From: Cryptomeria japonica
Lineage: Eukaryota; Streptophyta; Pinopsida; Cupressales; Cupressaceae
Assembly (NCBI RefSeq): GCF_030272615.1
Contig: NC_081406.1
Location: 464,158,072-464,222,071, forward strand
Length of the DNA: 64,000 nucleotides
Direction of reading: 5' to 3'
The position numbers and the translations under genes are program-made. The notes beneath the pieces were generated by a model, which saw nothing but the letters and a program-made list of their open reading frames with translations, was not told the DNA's origin and searched no databases. Of the stretch, positions 45,166 to 56,262 are shown piece after piece. Numbering within the stretch: the stretch's first letter is position 1; every line of letters starts with the position of its first letter.

Positions 45166-46433
45166 ATTTTCATACACCAATGGCTAGCTGGTTGACATAA
45201 TCGGTTGTGGGCATATGTAACTACTCAAAGGATAGTATAAGGATTGGAAAGGTTGACGATAATCTCTTGTTGAAGATTTGAAGCAAATAGACAAGTTTTA
45301 GTTTCCCATTTGGTGTGTTCTTCTAGGTTTTTGTTGTTCTTTGCAAGCTTGTATGACCTGTATGGATTGAGACCTCCAAAAAAGGGTCATGGATTGTTAG
45401 AATGGTGTCTTAAATTCTTTTTTTTAATTTGTACTCTTGAATTGTTGTAGTTTGTGAATAATCTTCATTTTATTGCAGGTGGGTTCAAAGGTCCTAAAAA
45501 CAAGGGTTTTGAGAGCAAAATGGCTCCAACCAAATGTTCCATGGTGGATACCCACTTTGAAACCTTGTAGAATGTTAGATTTTCATTATATACTATGTTT
45601 TATAATTGGTTTTGAGTCAGGGGAAACTAAGTCAAAGATTTGCCACCATACCCTAGGTTGGGCACGTTGAGTTGGCAAGCATTAGGAATCATGGATAACA
45701 AGCCCTAGTTGGGTGAATCCGGTGGATGGAGGTGAAGTATTATTAGAATGGAATTTCATATGGAAGTAAAGACCTAAAACCAGCACCAGTTCACAAGGAC
45801 AATCGGACTAGTGAAGGAGGTTTAAACAATCCCTACTTTTTAGGCCTAGGAAGAGGCAATTAGGCCTAATTAGGCCTATAAGGGTTAGATATATTAAAGA
45901 AAAAACCAACCTCTAGTTTTGCAATATTGTATGTAAACGCAAAAAGGGTGTCTAGAATGTAAAATAGTTCATAGGGTTGTTAAGGAAGTTAAACAGATAA
46001 ATGCAGAATACTCTGCTGACAGAGCTACTAGAACTAGGTCTCCTAATTAGGCCTAAAAGTGCAGTTTGCTTATGAAGCTTGGAATCAGTAAATGACAAAG
46101 CTCTTGAGAAAGGTGTAGGGTTGGGAATACTTCCAAAATAACCCATCCTTATGTGTGTAATGTGGGGAATGTAGATCCTATGGTAGAGGGGTTGAACTCT
46201 CAGGTTGAGTGTGAAAGGGAGTGGGAAAACAAGGTCTCCTAAGCAAGAGAATGGAACTCACAAAACAATAAGTGCTTATTCTAGCCTAAGTACCTTGGTA
46301 AGGTCAGAGAGGTAAGTCTTGTCGACCTTTGGAGGGTGTGAGGTGTAGAATCATTGGATGATTCTTGTGTAGCTTGAAGGAGATACCTAGACAAGGTAGT
46401 ACAAATAGGTGAGAGTCAACTCACTCTATATCA

Positions 46434-46818
46434 TAATGGCTTCAATATTTAGAAGCTACAACTGCATCTTGAAATTTCTATGGTCACTTTTAAACTATCT
46501 TTTGACCCATCTATGCCTTTGATCTTATCTCCTAAAAACAACAACCAATCTTCACTGATTTGGCAGCACATGTTTTCAAAACATATCTTAAAAACAAACA
46601 ATAGCAACAATCTCCACTTTGATCTCCAAATCCTCATAGACATGACAATTTTTCTTCTATTGCATAGCCTTTTCCACTACTTTTCTTCTATTTGGAACTA
46701 GTAGGATTTCTCTTTAGATTGACAATCCCAATGACGACTTCAACTTTAGCAAGGGCAGAAGACAACTCCAGATTCTTCCAATTCTACAGGCAAGTAAACT
46801 GTTGGCTCTGATGCCAAA
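46434..46818 (-). mobile_element. Array internal segment 3', right part
   Basis: Array sequence resumes at atggcttcaatatttagaag and runs 385 bp to the next LTR. The first 264 bp duplicate sequence already present left of the chromovirus fragment (about 42428-42691). The primer-site complement is at 46803-46816. Confidence 0.8.
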
Positions 46819-47467
46819 TTTACAAAATAGAGGGAGCAACAAAAATGAAAATAAAGATATAGTTTGTATTAATCAATACAAAAGATTACATCTATTATAT
46901 GAGCGCTTTAGCTTTTACATTTTGACTCTCATAAAACACTCTGCTTCTCATAGATAGCTCTACAGAGCTAGACTCCTAAGAGGGTGCTTGGCAAAATACA
47001 AAGTCATGCATTATATAGAAAGCTAGCTTTTGTGGTGGACAGCGAACAAGCATTAAAAAAATGTATTTCAAACCACAAATAATCCAAGTAAAATATGTGG
47101 ATGGTATAATACACAAGTTGGATCAATTAAGATGACAACCTTTTAAATCTTGAGCAAGATCTATTTGAGTGCCTTGTCTTTATAGTTAAGAGATTTTCTT
47201 GGAGGATATGAAAGATTTGGAATTGACAAAAGTAGCTGCCAATATTAATATGCATATGTAGGATTTGAAGGCAGTTGAGATTACATATCGAACATTTATT
47301 TTGATTCACTTTTTCTATCAACACCTCCCATTGAGTCATATTGTTGGTGCTCAGGGATCTAAATAGGCTCTGTTGGCCTCAAACATAACATTTCTTACAT
47401 TCAGAAACAAAATCTTGTGGCATTCAATGATATCACCTTTTCACTTGTATTTTCACAATATCTAACA
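46819..47467 (-). repeat. Array LTR copy 4
   Basis: 649 bp. The terminal TG at its left edge reads TT. The 70-codon minus ORF seen in copies 1-3 is broken here. It belongs to the right-hand subgroup, which keeps ccaagtaaaat. Confidence 0.8.
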
Positions 47468-48387
47468 ACATCAATCCTCCTTCCATGTTCTAATCTATGG
47501 ACTTTTGAAATACTCTTCCACTCAATTTTAATTTTCTCAACTCACATGCATACCATATTCTCCTTAAACTTCATACTACCTCAAGATCTATAAAGACAAC
47601 TTCAAATTGGACAACACAAAACACCTTTAACAACTATCTCTTCATCTTTTGATCTACAAACTTTAGATATGGCCTCTAAAGAGGCTTCTCTTCTCCACCT
47701 TTCTTTTACTATCTCCTTTCTTTACAAAAGTATTCTCCCCTTTAACTTTGATGTCCTTTTTGCTTAGAAATGACTCCACCTCTTGCCAGTGGTCAACTAA
47801 CTCAGCAGTCTCTATGATCTGCACTTTTGCTTGTCTACATCACCAAGTTCATTTAACTCTCAACCTCTTTTCAACAACAGATGTAAATATCCTTTCTTGT
47901 GAATACAAAAATTCAGTGACTCCTCTTTTCCTAGACTAGTAGAAAACTAGCAATATCCTTATGTCTTTGGGTTTCCCTTCTTCTATTATTTATTTCCTTA
48001 TACAATGGCTCCAATATTTAGAAGCTATGACTTCATCTTGAATTTTCTATGGTCACTTTTAAACTCTCCTTTGACATGTCTCTGCCTTTGATCTCATCTC
48101 CTGGAAACAACAATCAATCTTCATCGAATTGGAAGCACATGTGTTTGAAACATAGCCTGCAAACAAACAATATCATTGATCTCCACTTTGATCTCCAAAT
48201 CCTCATAGACATGACAATTATTATTCTATTTTATATCCTTTTCCATGACTTTTCTTCTTTTTGGAATCAATGGTTTTTCTCTTCAGATCAACACTCCTAA
48301 TGATGGCTTGAGCTTTATTAAGGGCAAAAGATTTCTCCAGATTTTTCTAGTTCTACAGGCAAGTAAACCATCGGCTCTGTTACCAAA
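47468..48387 (-). mobile_element. Array internal segment 4
   Basis: 920 bp. Primer-site complement tcggctctgttacca (48371-48385) at the right. No long ORF. Confidence 0.78.
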
Positions 48388-48991
48388 TGTTGAAAATAGA
48401 GGGAGAAACAAAAATGAAAATAAAGAGAGTTTATATTGATTAAAAAAAACATTAAATTTGATATATGAATTCTTTACTTCTTACATTCTGACTCTCATAA
48501 AACACTCTGCTTCTCATAAACAACTCTTCAGAGCTGGACTTCTAAGAGAGTGCTTGGAAAAATACAAAGTCATGCATTATATAGAAAACGAGCTTATGTG
48601 GTGGACAGGGACCAAGCATTAAAAAAATGTATTTCAAACCACCGATAATCGAAGTAAAATCTGCAGATGGTACAATATGCATGTTGGAGGAATTAAGATG
48701 ACAACCTTTCAAATCTTGAGCAAGATCTGTTTTCGTGCCTTGTCTTTACAGTTGAGATATTTTCTTGGAGGATATGAAAGATTTGGAATTGACAAAAGCA
48801 GGTGCAACTATTAATGTGTATATGGTGCATTTGAGCGTAGTTGAGATTGCATATCCAACATTCAAGTGTGATTCACTTTTTCTATCAACACTTCCCATAG
48901 AGTCACATTGTTGGTGCTCGAGGATCATAAACATAATGTTGTGGCATTTAATGATATCACCTTTTCACTTTTATTTTCACAATATCTAACA
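48388..48991 (-). repeat. Array LTR copy 5
   Basis: 604 bp. It is shorter because about 40 bp are missing near 48925, where 'ctcgaggatcataaacataat' replaces the longer stretch of other copies; the minus ORF is correspondingly changed. Confidence 0.8.
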
Positions 48992-49911
48992 ACTTCTATC
49001 CTCGTTCCATGTTATGATGCATGGACTTTAGAAATACTCTTCCACTCAATTTTGATTGTCTCAACTCACACACATAACATATCCTCGTTAAACTTCATAC
49101 TACCTCAAGATCTATAAAGACAACTTCAAACTAGACAACACAAAACACCTCTAATAGCTATCTCATCAGCTTTTGATCTACAAACTTTAGATATGGCTTC
49201 TAAAGAAGCTTCTCTTTTGCACCTTTATTTTACCCTCTCCTTTCTTCACAAAAGTATTCTCATCTTTAACTGTGATCTCCTTTTTCCTTATCAATGACTC
49301 CACCTCTTGCCAATGTTCAACTAACTCAACAATCTCTATGATTTGCACTTTTGCTTGTTTACATCACCAAGTCCATTTAACTCTCAGCCTATTTTCAATA
49401 GAACACATAGATTTCCTTTCTTGTGAATACAAAAATTCAGTGACTCCTCTTTTCTTGGACTAGTAGCAAATTGGCAGTCTCCCTATGCCTTCGGGTTCCT
49501 CTTCTTGTGTTCTTTATTTCCTTATACAATGACTCCAATCTTTAGAAGCTATGACTTCATCTTGATTTTTTTGTGGTCACTTTTAAGCTCTCCTTTTACC
49601 CATCCCTGCCTTCTATCTCATCTCTTGATAAAGACGATAAATCTTCACCGATTTGATAGCACATGTGTTTGAAACATAGCTTGCAAACAAACAATAGCAA
49701 CAATCTCCACTTTTATCTCCAAATTATCGTAGACATTACAATTGTTTTTCTATTGCATAGCCTTTTACATGAATTTTCTTCTTTCTAGAACTAGTAGGCT
49801 TTCTCTTCAGATCGACACTCCCAATGGCAGCTTCAGCTTTAGCAAGGGCAAAAGAATTCTCCAAATTCTTCTAGGACTACAAGAAAGCAAACCGTTGGCT
49901 TTGATACCAAA
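48992..49911 (-). mobile_element. Array internal segment 5
   Basis: 920 bp. Primer-site complement ttggctttgatacca at about 49895-49909. Same layout as the other segments. Confidence 0.78.
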
Positions 49912-50560
49912 TGTAGAAAATAGAGGGAGCAACAAAAATGAAAATAAAGTCAGAGTTTATATTAATCAAAACAAAACATTACATCTGATATATGAGGTCT
50001 TCAACTATTACATTCTAAATCTCATCAAACACTCTACTTCTCATAGACAACTCTACAAAGTTGGAGTACTAAGAGAGTGCTTGGCAAATTACAAAGTCAT
50101 GCATTATATAGAAAACTAGCTTCTGTGGTGGACATGGAACAAGCATTAAAAAAATGTATTTCAAACCACCCATAATCCAAGTAAAATCTACAAATGGTTC
50201 AATACATAGCTTGGAGTAATTAATATGACAACCTGTCAAATCTTGGGCAAGATCTGTTTGAGTGCCTTATCATTACAGTTGAGAGATTTCTTTGAGGATA
50301 TGAAAGAATTGGAATTGACAAAAGTAGCTGCCAATATTAATGTGCATATGGAGGATTTGAGGGTAGTTGAGATTAAATATCCAACATTCAGGTGTGATTG
50401 ACTTTTTATATCAACACCTCCCATAGAGTCACATTGTTGGTGCTCGGGGATCTCAATAGGCTCTATTGGCCTCAAACATAACATTTCTTACATTCAGAAA
50501 TGTAATTCTATGACATTCAATAATATCACCTTTTCACTTGTATTTTCACAATATCTAACA
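49912..50560 (-). repeat. Array LTR copy 6
   Basis: 649 bp with the TATA-like box. The minus ORF starting at 50484 runs on further (82 codons) because of a frameshift. Confidence 0.82.
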
Positions 50561-51480
50561 ACTTTTATCCTCCTTCTATGTTCTGATCTATGGACTTTAG
50601 AAATACTCTTCCACTCAATTTTGATTTTCTCGACATAGACACATACCATATCCTCCTTAAACTTCATACTACATCAAGATCTATAAAGACAACTTCAAAC
50701 TAGACAACACAAAACACCTTTAACAACTATCTCTTCATCTTTTGATCTACAAACTTTAGATATAGCCTCTAAAGAAGATTCTCTTCTACACCTTTCTTTT
50801 AGTCTCTCCTTTGTTCATAAAAGTAATCTCCTCTTTAACTATGATCTCATTTTTCCTTAGCAACGACTCCACCTCTTGTCAGTGGTCAACTAACTCAACA
50901 GTCTCTTTGATCTGCACTTTTACTTATCTACATCACAAAGTTCATTTAACTCTCTTCCTTTTTTCAACAACAAACGTAAAATGTCCTTTCTTGTGAATAC
51001 AAAAATTCAGTGACTCCTCTTTTCTTGGACTAGTAGCAAACTGGTAGACTCACTATGCCTTCGAGTTCCCCTTCTTTTGTTCTTTATTTCTTTATGCAAT
51101 GAATCCAATCTTTAGAAGCTTCGACTTCATCTTGAATTTTTTGCGGTCACTTTTAAACTTTCCTTTGACCCATCTTTGCCTTCAATCTCATCTCCTAGGA
51201 ACAATAATCAATATTCACTGATTTGGCAGCACATGTGTTTGAAACGTATCCTAAAAACAAACAATAGTAGTGATTTCCACTTTGATCTCCAAATCCTCGT
51301 AGACATGACAATTGTTCTTCTTTTGCATAGCCTTTTCCATGACTTTCTTCTTTCTGGAACCAGTAGGCTTTCTGTTTAGATCGACACTCCCAATGATGGC
51401 TTCAACTTTAGCAAGAGCATAAGACTTCTCCAGATTCTTTTGGTTCTATAGGCAATTAAACCATTGGCTCTGATACCAGA
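50561..51480 (-). mobile_element. Array internal segment 6
   Basis: 920 bp. Primer-site complement ttggctctgatacca (51464-51478) is the best preserved in the array and is identical to the complement of TGGTATCAGAGCCAA. Confidence 0.8.
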
Positions 51481-51951
51481 TGTAGAAAATGAAGGGAGCA
51501 ACAAAAATGGAATAAAAATAGTTTATATTAATAAAAAAAAAACATTACATCTGATATATGAGCACTTCTTCTCTTACATTCAGACCCTCCTCAAACACTC
51601 TGCTTCTCATAGACAGCTCTGTAGAGCTAGACTCCTAAGAGAGTGCTTGGAAAAATACAAAGTCATGCATTATATAGAAAACTAGCTTATGTGGTGGATT
51701 GGGAACAAGCATTAAAAAATGTATTTCAAACCACCCATAATCCAAGTAAAATCTGTGGATGGTACAATACACAGGTTGGAGCAATTAAGATGACAACCTT
51801 TCAAATCTTGAGGAAGATGTGTTTGAGTTCCTTGTCTTTATAGTTGAGAGATTTTCTTGGAGCATATGGAAGATTTGGAATTGACAAAAGAAGTTGCCAA
51901 TATTAATGTGCATACGGAGGATTTGAGGGTAGTTGAGATTACATATCCAAC
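51481..51951 (-). repeat. Array LTR copy 7, truncated
   Basis: 471 bp. Similarity ends at catatccaaca (51951), about 175 bp short of the other copies; unrelated sequence follows. Read on the minus strand this edge is TGTTGGATATG, which itself looks like an LTR start, so the end may be a real LTR boundary or a deletion. Confidence 0.75.
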
Positions 51952-52687
51952 AAAGACAAAGAGAATTTTGGCAACATTTTAGGATATTTGATGTCGATTA
52001 AAAACAAAACCTATAGAAAGTAAAGAAAACTAAATAAAATAAAAGAACAAAGTGTGGATAACAATAAATATCGAAATTAAAATAATTGATAGAATAGCTA
52101 ACCAACAATGATATAGTATGAATCTCTAAGAAGTTTTAAGGAGAGACAAATTGAACTAATCCAGATAGGGTGAAGAACAAGGAAAAGCAACATAGATGCA
52201 TAGATCAGGCTGCAAACAATTTTCATTAAGGAGCTCAATAAACCAATACACATTAGATGTACACTCAATAAAATATTGAATTTTTATGCATCCATTAATA
52301 AAAAAAATTATACACTCACTATTATCCATTTGAACCAATGGAAGAGTACATAAATACTATTATTCAAACAACAACAAAGTAAGTATCAAATTTCAATTAT
52401 AGAAATGCATAGTAATAAACTAAAATTCTTCTCTATGATTGGTCAAAATAAAAATAAATAAATAAAATTTGCATCCAACCATGTAGAAGCATAAATAACC
52501 TTGTGGGCAGGAACTGGTAATAGAATATTATAAGAAATAATGTGATACAGATAAAAATTTAGTATTATATTTTAATGATTTAAATCAAATTATTTTAAAT
52601 AAACATAATTATGACTACCAAAACAATGTGGATTAAATCATAAGCAAATGTTAAGACTTCATTTTTAATAAATAAATACATTTGATG
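51952..52687. other. AT-rich spacer
   Basis: Nothing recognisable. AT-rich sequence between the array and the LINE-2 poly(A) tail. Confidence 0.65.
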
Positions 52688-52722
52688 TTTTTTTTTTTTT
52701 GATAAAAGTGGATGATACCACT

Positions 52723-52728
<6 letters not shown>

Positions 52729-52790
<62 letters not shown>

Positions 52791-52798
52791 CATGGTGA
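52729..52798. repeat. (AT)n microsatellite, ~35 units
   Basis: An uninterrupted run of about 70 bases of alternating A and T, lying about 30-40 bp from the LINE-2 poly(A) tail, inside its 3' UTR. Confidence 0.95.
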
Positions 52799-54143
52799 CT
52801 GGTTCAAAGAGCACTGAGGGGAAAGAACCAGTAAGAAAACCCCTCAGTCTCTCTCAAGAAACATAAACCTACCTACCCAATACAATAACCCATATACATC
52901 CCAATAAACCCTGATTATAGTTTCAATTACATTAGATATAAAGGAAGCTTTTACAACAAGCTTGTACTAGTAATTCTGTAGAGAGATTATCATCTCAAAA
53001 AATGCAGCCAAGAACAGTGGTAGCCCCAAACATTAATCCCCTTATGCACCACATGAGTCCAGAATTCTGCAGAGAACAAAAAACACGACGAAGAGGGAAC
53101 CAAGGAGAAGTAGTCCTGACAACATAAAAATGGTTAGCATACATAATCCTATCCATACAAGAAGTAACAAAAGATGGAGACAGCCTTAAGGAAACAGGGT
53201 GAAACCAATCCATATAATGGTTCATAAGAATAGAAAAATGAGTAACAACATGATAAGAAGCCATTTACCCCATCCAAAACATTGAATTTTCCAACTTCTC
53301 AAAATAATCCACAACCCACCAATTTTGCCCAAAAGATTCCACATCCTGCTAAGCATTGTATACTCTGAAAAAGAAACAGACAAATATGACCCATACCTGT
53401 ATATCTAGCGAAGATATATAACAGAGCAGAGGTTGTCATGATATGATTCTTAGAATATCATACAAAGAGAGTATCCAACCAGATAGCACCTCTGAATGAT
53501 GAAAAAATGCTTCACATACAGCAAACTCAATCAATCAAACTCACCAACCTTACAATACATAATGATTTATTTACTAAACCAATGAGCAGAACGTGAAAGC
53601 CAAAAATCATGACACAATCGGCCACCACTATGCTTAAGAAAACATGATGGGCATAGAAGATAGGGTACTTAAGCTGAACCACTTCGTCTAATGATTATCC
53701 CAGAAAGCAATATAGACCAGCCTCAAAAAGACCAAAAACAATGCCACCAACCATCATGGAGAAAGAAAATAACATAACCTCAACCACCAAACTGGAAAAA
53801 GGAAATAAAAACCAAGCAACCCACATAGCCCAACATACAAAGAACTATTAAACCAATGTCGACTGATCCCAGAGACTACCACCCTCCAGCCTTAAAAGCA
53901 GCTCCACTTCCAGGGATGACTATAACTAAGGTACTATCATAAGGCAAGGCAACACCCCACTTATAGACATTCAAAGAAGTAAACACCCCATAAGGCAAGA
54001 AGAACTATCCAAGGCTACCACCAAAAAAACCTCCCTCCAAAAAATGGGGAGATTCTCCCAATAAATGTTAATAACAATGGTATTATTCCAAAACACCCTC
54101 ATTATAAGCACTTACGAAAGAACAACCACATCAAGAAGGCATT
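52799..54143 (-). other. LINE-2 3' UTR
   Basis: About 1.35 kb between the RNase H stop and the (AT)n tract, long for a plant L1 3' UTR. An 89-codon minus ORF (52995-53264) lies in it, starting MASYHVVTHF; I do not recognise it, and it has no neighbours suggesting it is translated. It may be chance or a relic. Confidence 0.5.
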
Positions 54144-54626
54144 TTAAGATAGAATTTTTATACATGAGATAGGAAAATCAGAAGATGCAAGTTCTATGCA
54201 ATCTACACCATCACTAATACCCTTATTTGCAAGAAAATCTGCAAACACATTAATTTCTCTAAAACAATGGGAAATCGAGAAAGTGGAGAAGCCATTAAGT
54301 TGAAGAAGAATGTGCTCCAGAATGTACTGCATATGCCAAGAGACACATTTTTTGGCAGCAACCGCCTGACAGACAAGCATTAAATCCCCTTCAATAACAA
54401 TATCTTTTATATTTAGAGAATGAGCCAGATCAAGTCCAACGGATAGAGCCTGAAATTCAGCCATGTTGTTAGTGCAATGACCAATGTATTTACCAACTGC
54501 CATGATGATTTTTGAAGAATGGTCAAAGATAATTACCCCAATCCCAGACTTTCCCAGATTGCCCTTAGAGGCCCCATCAAACTGAAGTTTGAAGCAAGGA
54601 CAAGGGGGAGGGCTCCATTTAGCCAT
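54144..54626 (-). pseudogene. LINE-2 RNase H
   Basis: Complete RNase H type-1 domain of 160 residues: LQFDGASKGNLGKSGIGVII (Asp), NNMAEFQALSVGL (Glu), IVIEGDLMLVCQAV (Asp) and INVFADFLANKG (Asp). All four acidic residues are present. It is in the same frame as the upstream part of ORF2 (54630-55700), separated only by a single in-frame TGA two codons before its first Met, so it is the C-terminus of ORF2 and not a separate gene. Confidence 0.88.
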
Positions 54627-54629
54627 TTT

Positions 54630-55700
54630 TCACTTAAAATGCGAAGAAAAGGCATCTGAAATAGCCCCATTAGAAGGCAATAAATGCAGAGAGGGCCATT
54701 TCCAAGTAACCCAGTTATCCCAATGAGAAAAGGTTGTTAATCGGCCTAAATTTTTATAAATGAAAGAAAGCACTACTTCACTAATGGATGCTTGGATTTT
54801 CCCTATGACGTCTGACACAGACGTTGACTTATGATTAAAAATTCTTATATTCCTTTCCAGCCAAAGATTCCAAATCACCAGAGATGGAGCAACTATCCAC
54901 AAAGATGAATAGAACGAAGCGGGAAACAACAAGGGCCAGGATTGAAATTGTGAAAGTAGAGTTGAGCAAAGAGCAGAAGACCACCCTAACATACCAAACA
55001 ACCAATACCAACACTCAGAGGCAAAAGGACAAAGCAGGAAGAGGTGGTCCACTGATTCCATGCAATATCCACAAAAAACACATGGGAAAACTGTCGTAAT
55101 CCCAAGCCTATCTAGACGCATTCTAGTGACGATTCTATCTTGAATGGCTAACCAAGCAAAAGCCCCTACTTTTGGAAGACACACAGTATGCCAGCATAAC
55201 TTAGTAGGCCAACAGGTAGGTATAGGGGTCTGTATCAAAGAATTATACCCCTCTTTCACTGAATAGGAACCAGCTGCATTTTTAATCCAAACCAATGAAT
55301 CCTCTTTATATTGAAAAACTACAGGTCTCTTGCAAAGTTCTTCAATAAAATCTAAAATAATATTAATTTTAATAGCCAGGGGAGGGATTTCTTTCCATTT
55401 TACAATTTCACAAGGTCTTGAAGTGTCAATGATAAAATAATCTGCAACACAAGGTCCCCAAAGAGAAGAAAGGATTGTCGGCAAAGGGGACCAATCCTGG
55501 ATAGATGAGAGAGCTGGGTGCCCATTCCAAACTTCATCCCAAAAATGGGCCTTTCTCCCATTATGGACAACCCAAGATAAATGAGGCAAAATCACCTCTC
55601 TACATGAAATCAAAAAATTCCAGAATGCAGAGCCCTTCGGAAGGGAAGTTGCAGTAAAAATCCTTTCTCTTGGTGAACCCCTTAAATATTTAGCAAGCAC
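54630..55700 (-). pseudogene. LINE-2 RT thumb and zinc-binding region
   Basis: A 356-codon open frame with the zf-RVT signature in its middle: KLCWHTVCLPKVGAFAWLAI, VFPCVFCGYCMESVDHLFLL, CPFASECWYWLFGMLGW. Cys and His residues are intact (C-X2-C...H...C). Upstream are linker sequences rich in Trp (SWVVHNGRKAHFWDEVWNG). It ends with a TGA that separates it from RNase H. Confidence 0.88.
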
Positions 55701-56262
55701 AACAGAGGCTCATTTGCAACTAGGAGTTGTGTATAATTTCCAAATTAACTTAGCCCCCAAAGCGTTGTTTTGAATAGCCAAATCATGAATTCCTGCCCCC
55801 CCCTAGCTCCTTGGGATGACAAACTTTATCCCATGCTAAAAGAGGAATCTTCTTCCTTCCTCCTAAATTATCATTCCAAAAAAAGGACTTGAGGGATACC
55901 TTTAAATGCTTAACAACTTGAGAGGGAGCCTAGAGAATAGACATTAGATATGTAGGTATAGCACTCAAGACTAATTTAATTAACAGAATTTTGCCTGCCA
56001 ATGTTAGCCATTTATGATTCTAGGAGGAAATTCTAGAGGGGATAGAATGAACAATTTTGTCCCAAAAAGAGTTCTTATTTGCCCCAAGAAAGAAGGGAAT
56101 ACCTAAATACATGAAAGGGAAATACCCAACTTGAAAGTTCCAAAAGCAGATAAGATTATTCCTAACTAAAGTGGGGACATTGACAAAAAATATTTTGGAC
56201 TTTCCCTTAATAACCTTTTGACCAAAAAAGGCTGAATAGTCGGAGATAACTTTCTCAATAGC
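55701..56262 (-). pseudogene. LINE-2 RT, region with frameshift
   Basis: The RT C-terminal part, recognisable in pieces: FGQKVIKGKSKIFFVNVPTL, PFMYLGIPFFLGANK, LTLAGKILLIKLVLSAIPTY, KSFFWNDNLGGRKKIPLLAW. A net frameshift lies somewhere here, because the frames before 56262 and after 55700 differ by one base. Several stops are also present. Confidence 0.75.

Larger units (their letters stand above)
42692..46433 (+). mobile_element. Truncated chromovirus (Ty3-gypsy) fragment
   Basis: The fragment starts inside the RT thumb (MDPSKGEAIV at 42693) and continues through RNase H, integrase and a chromodomain, then about 1.6 kb of non-coding or LTR-like sequence. There is no gag, protease or main RT and no 5' LTR, so it is 5'-truncated. 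TGTTGGAATCA at 44870 could be a 3' LTR start, but no partner exists. 45700-46433 holds nothing I recognise. Array sequence flanks it on both sides with a 264-bp overlap. Confidence 0.85.
38135..51951 (-). mobile_element. Tandem array of a small LTR retrotransposon
   Basis: Seven LTR copies and the internal segments between them are arranged head to tail on the minus strand, with LTR starts at 38135, 39685, 41249, 46819, 48388, 49912 and 51481 (spacing about 1550, 1564, interrupted, 1569, 1524, 1569). Each internal segment is about 920 bp, starts (minus strand) with TGGTATCAGAGCC, a methionine-tRNA primer site, and ends with a purine tract (ggaaggaggatagaag) just before TGTTAGATATT. No polymerase is encoded. 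Neighbouring copies share an LTR, as expected from unequal exchange between LTRs. A chromovirus fragment interrupts the third internal segment. Confidence 0.85.

Noticed and set aside
38135-51951. A CRISPR array or ordinary satellite
   Set aside because: The unit is 1.56 kb, contains primer site, purine tract and TATA-like box, and the setting is a plant genome; it is an LTR-element array.
54884-55099. A 71-codon plus-strand ORF
   Set aside because: It is the shadow of LINE-2 ORF2 on the other strand.
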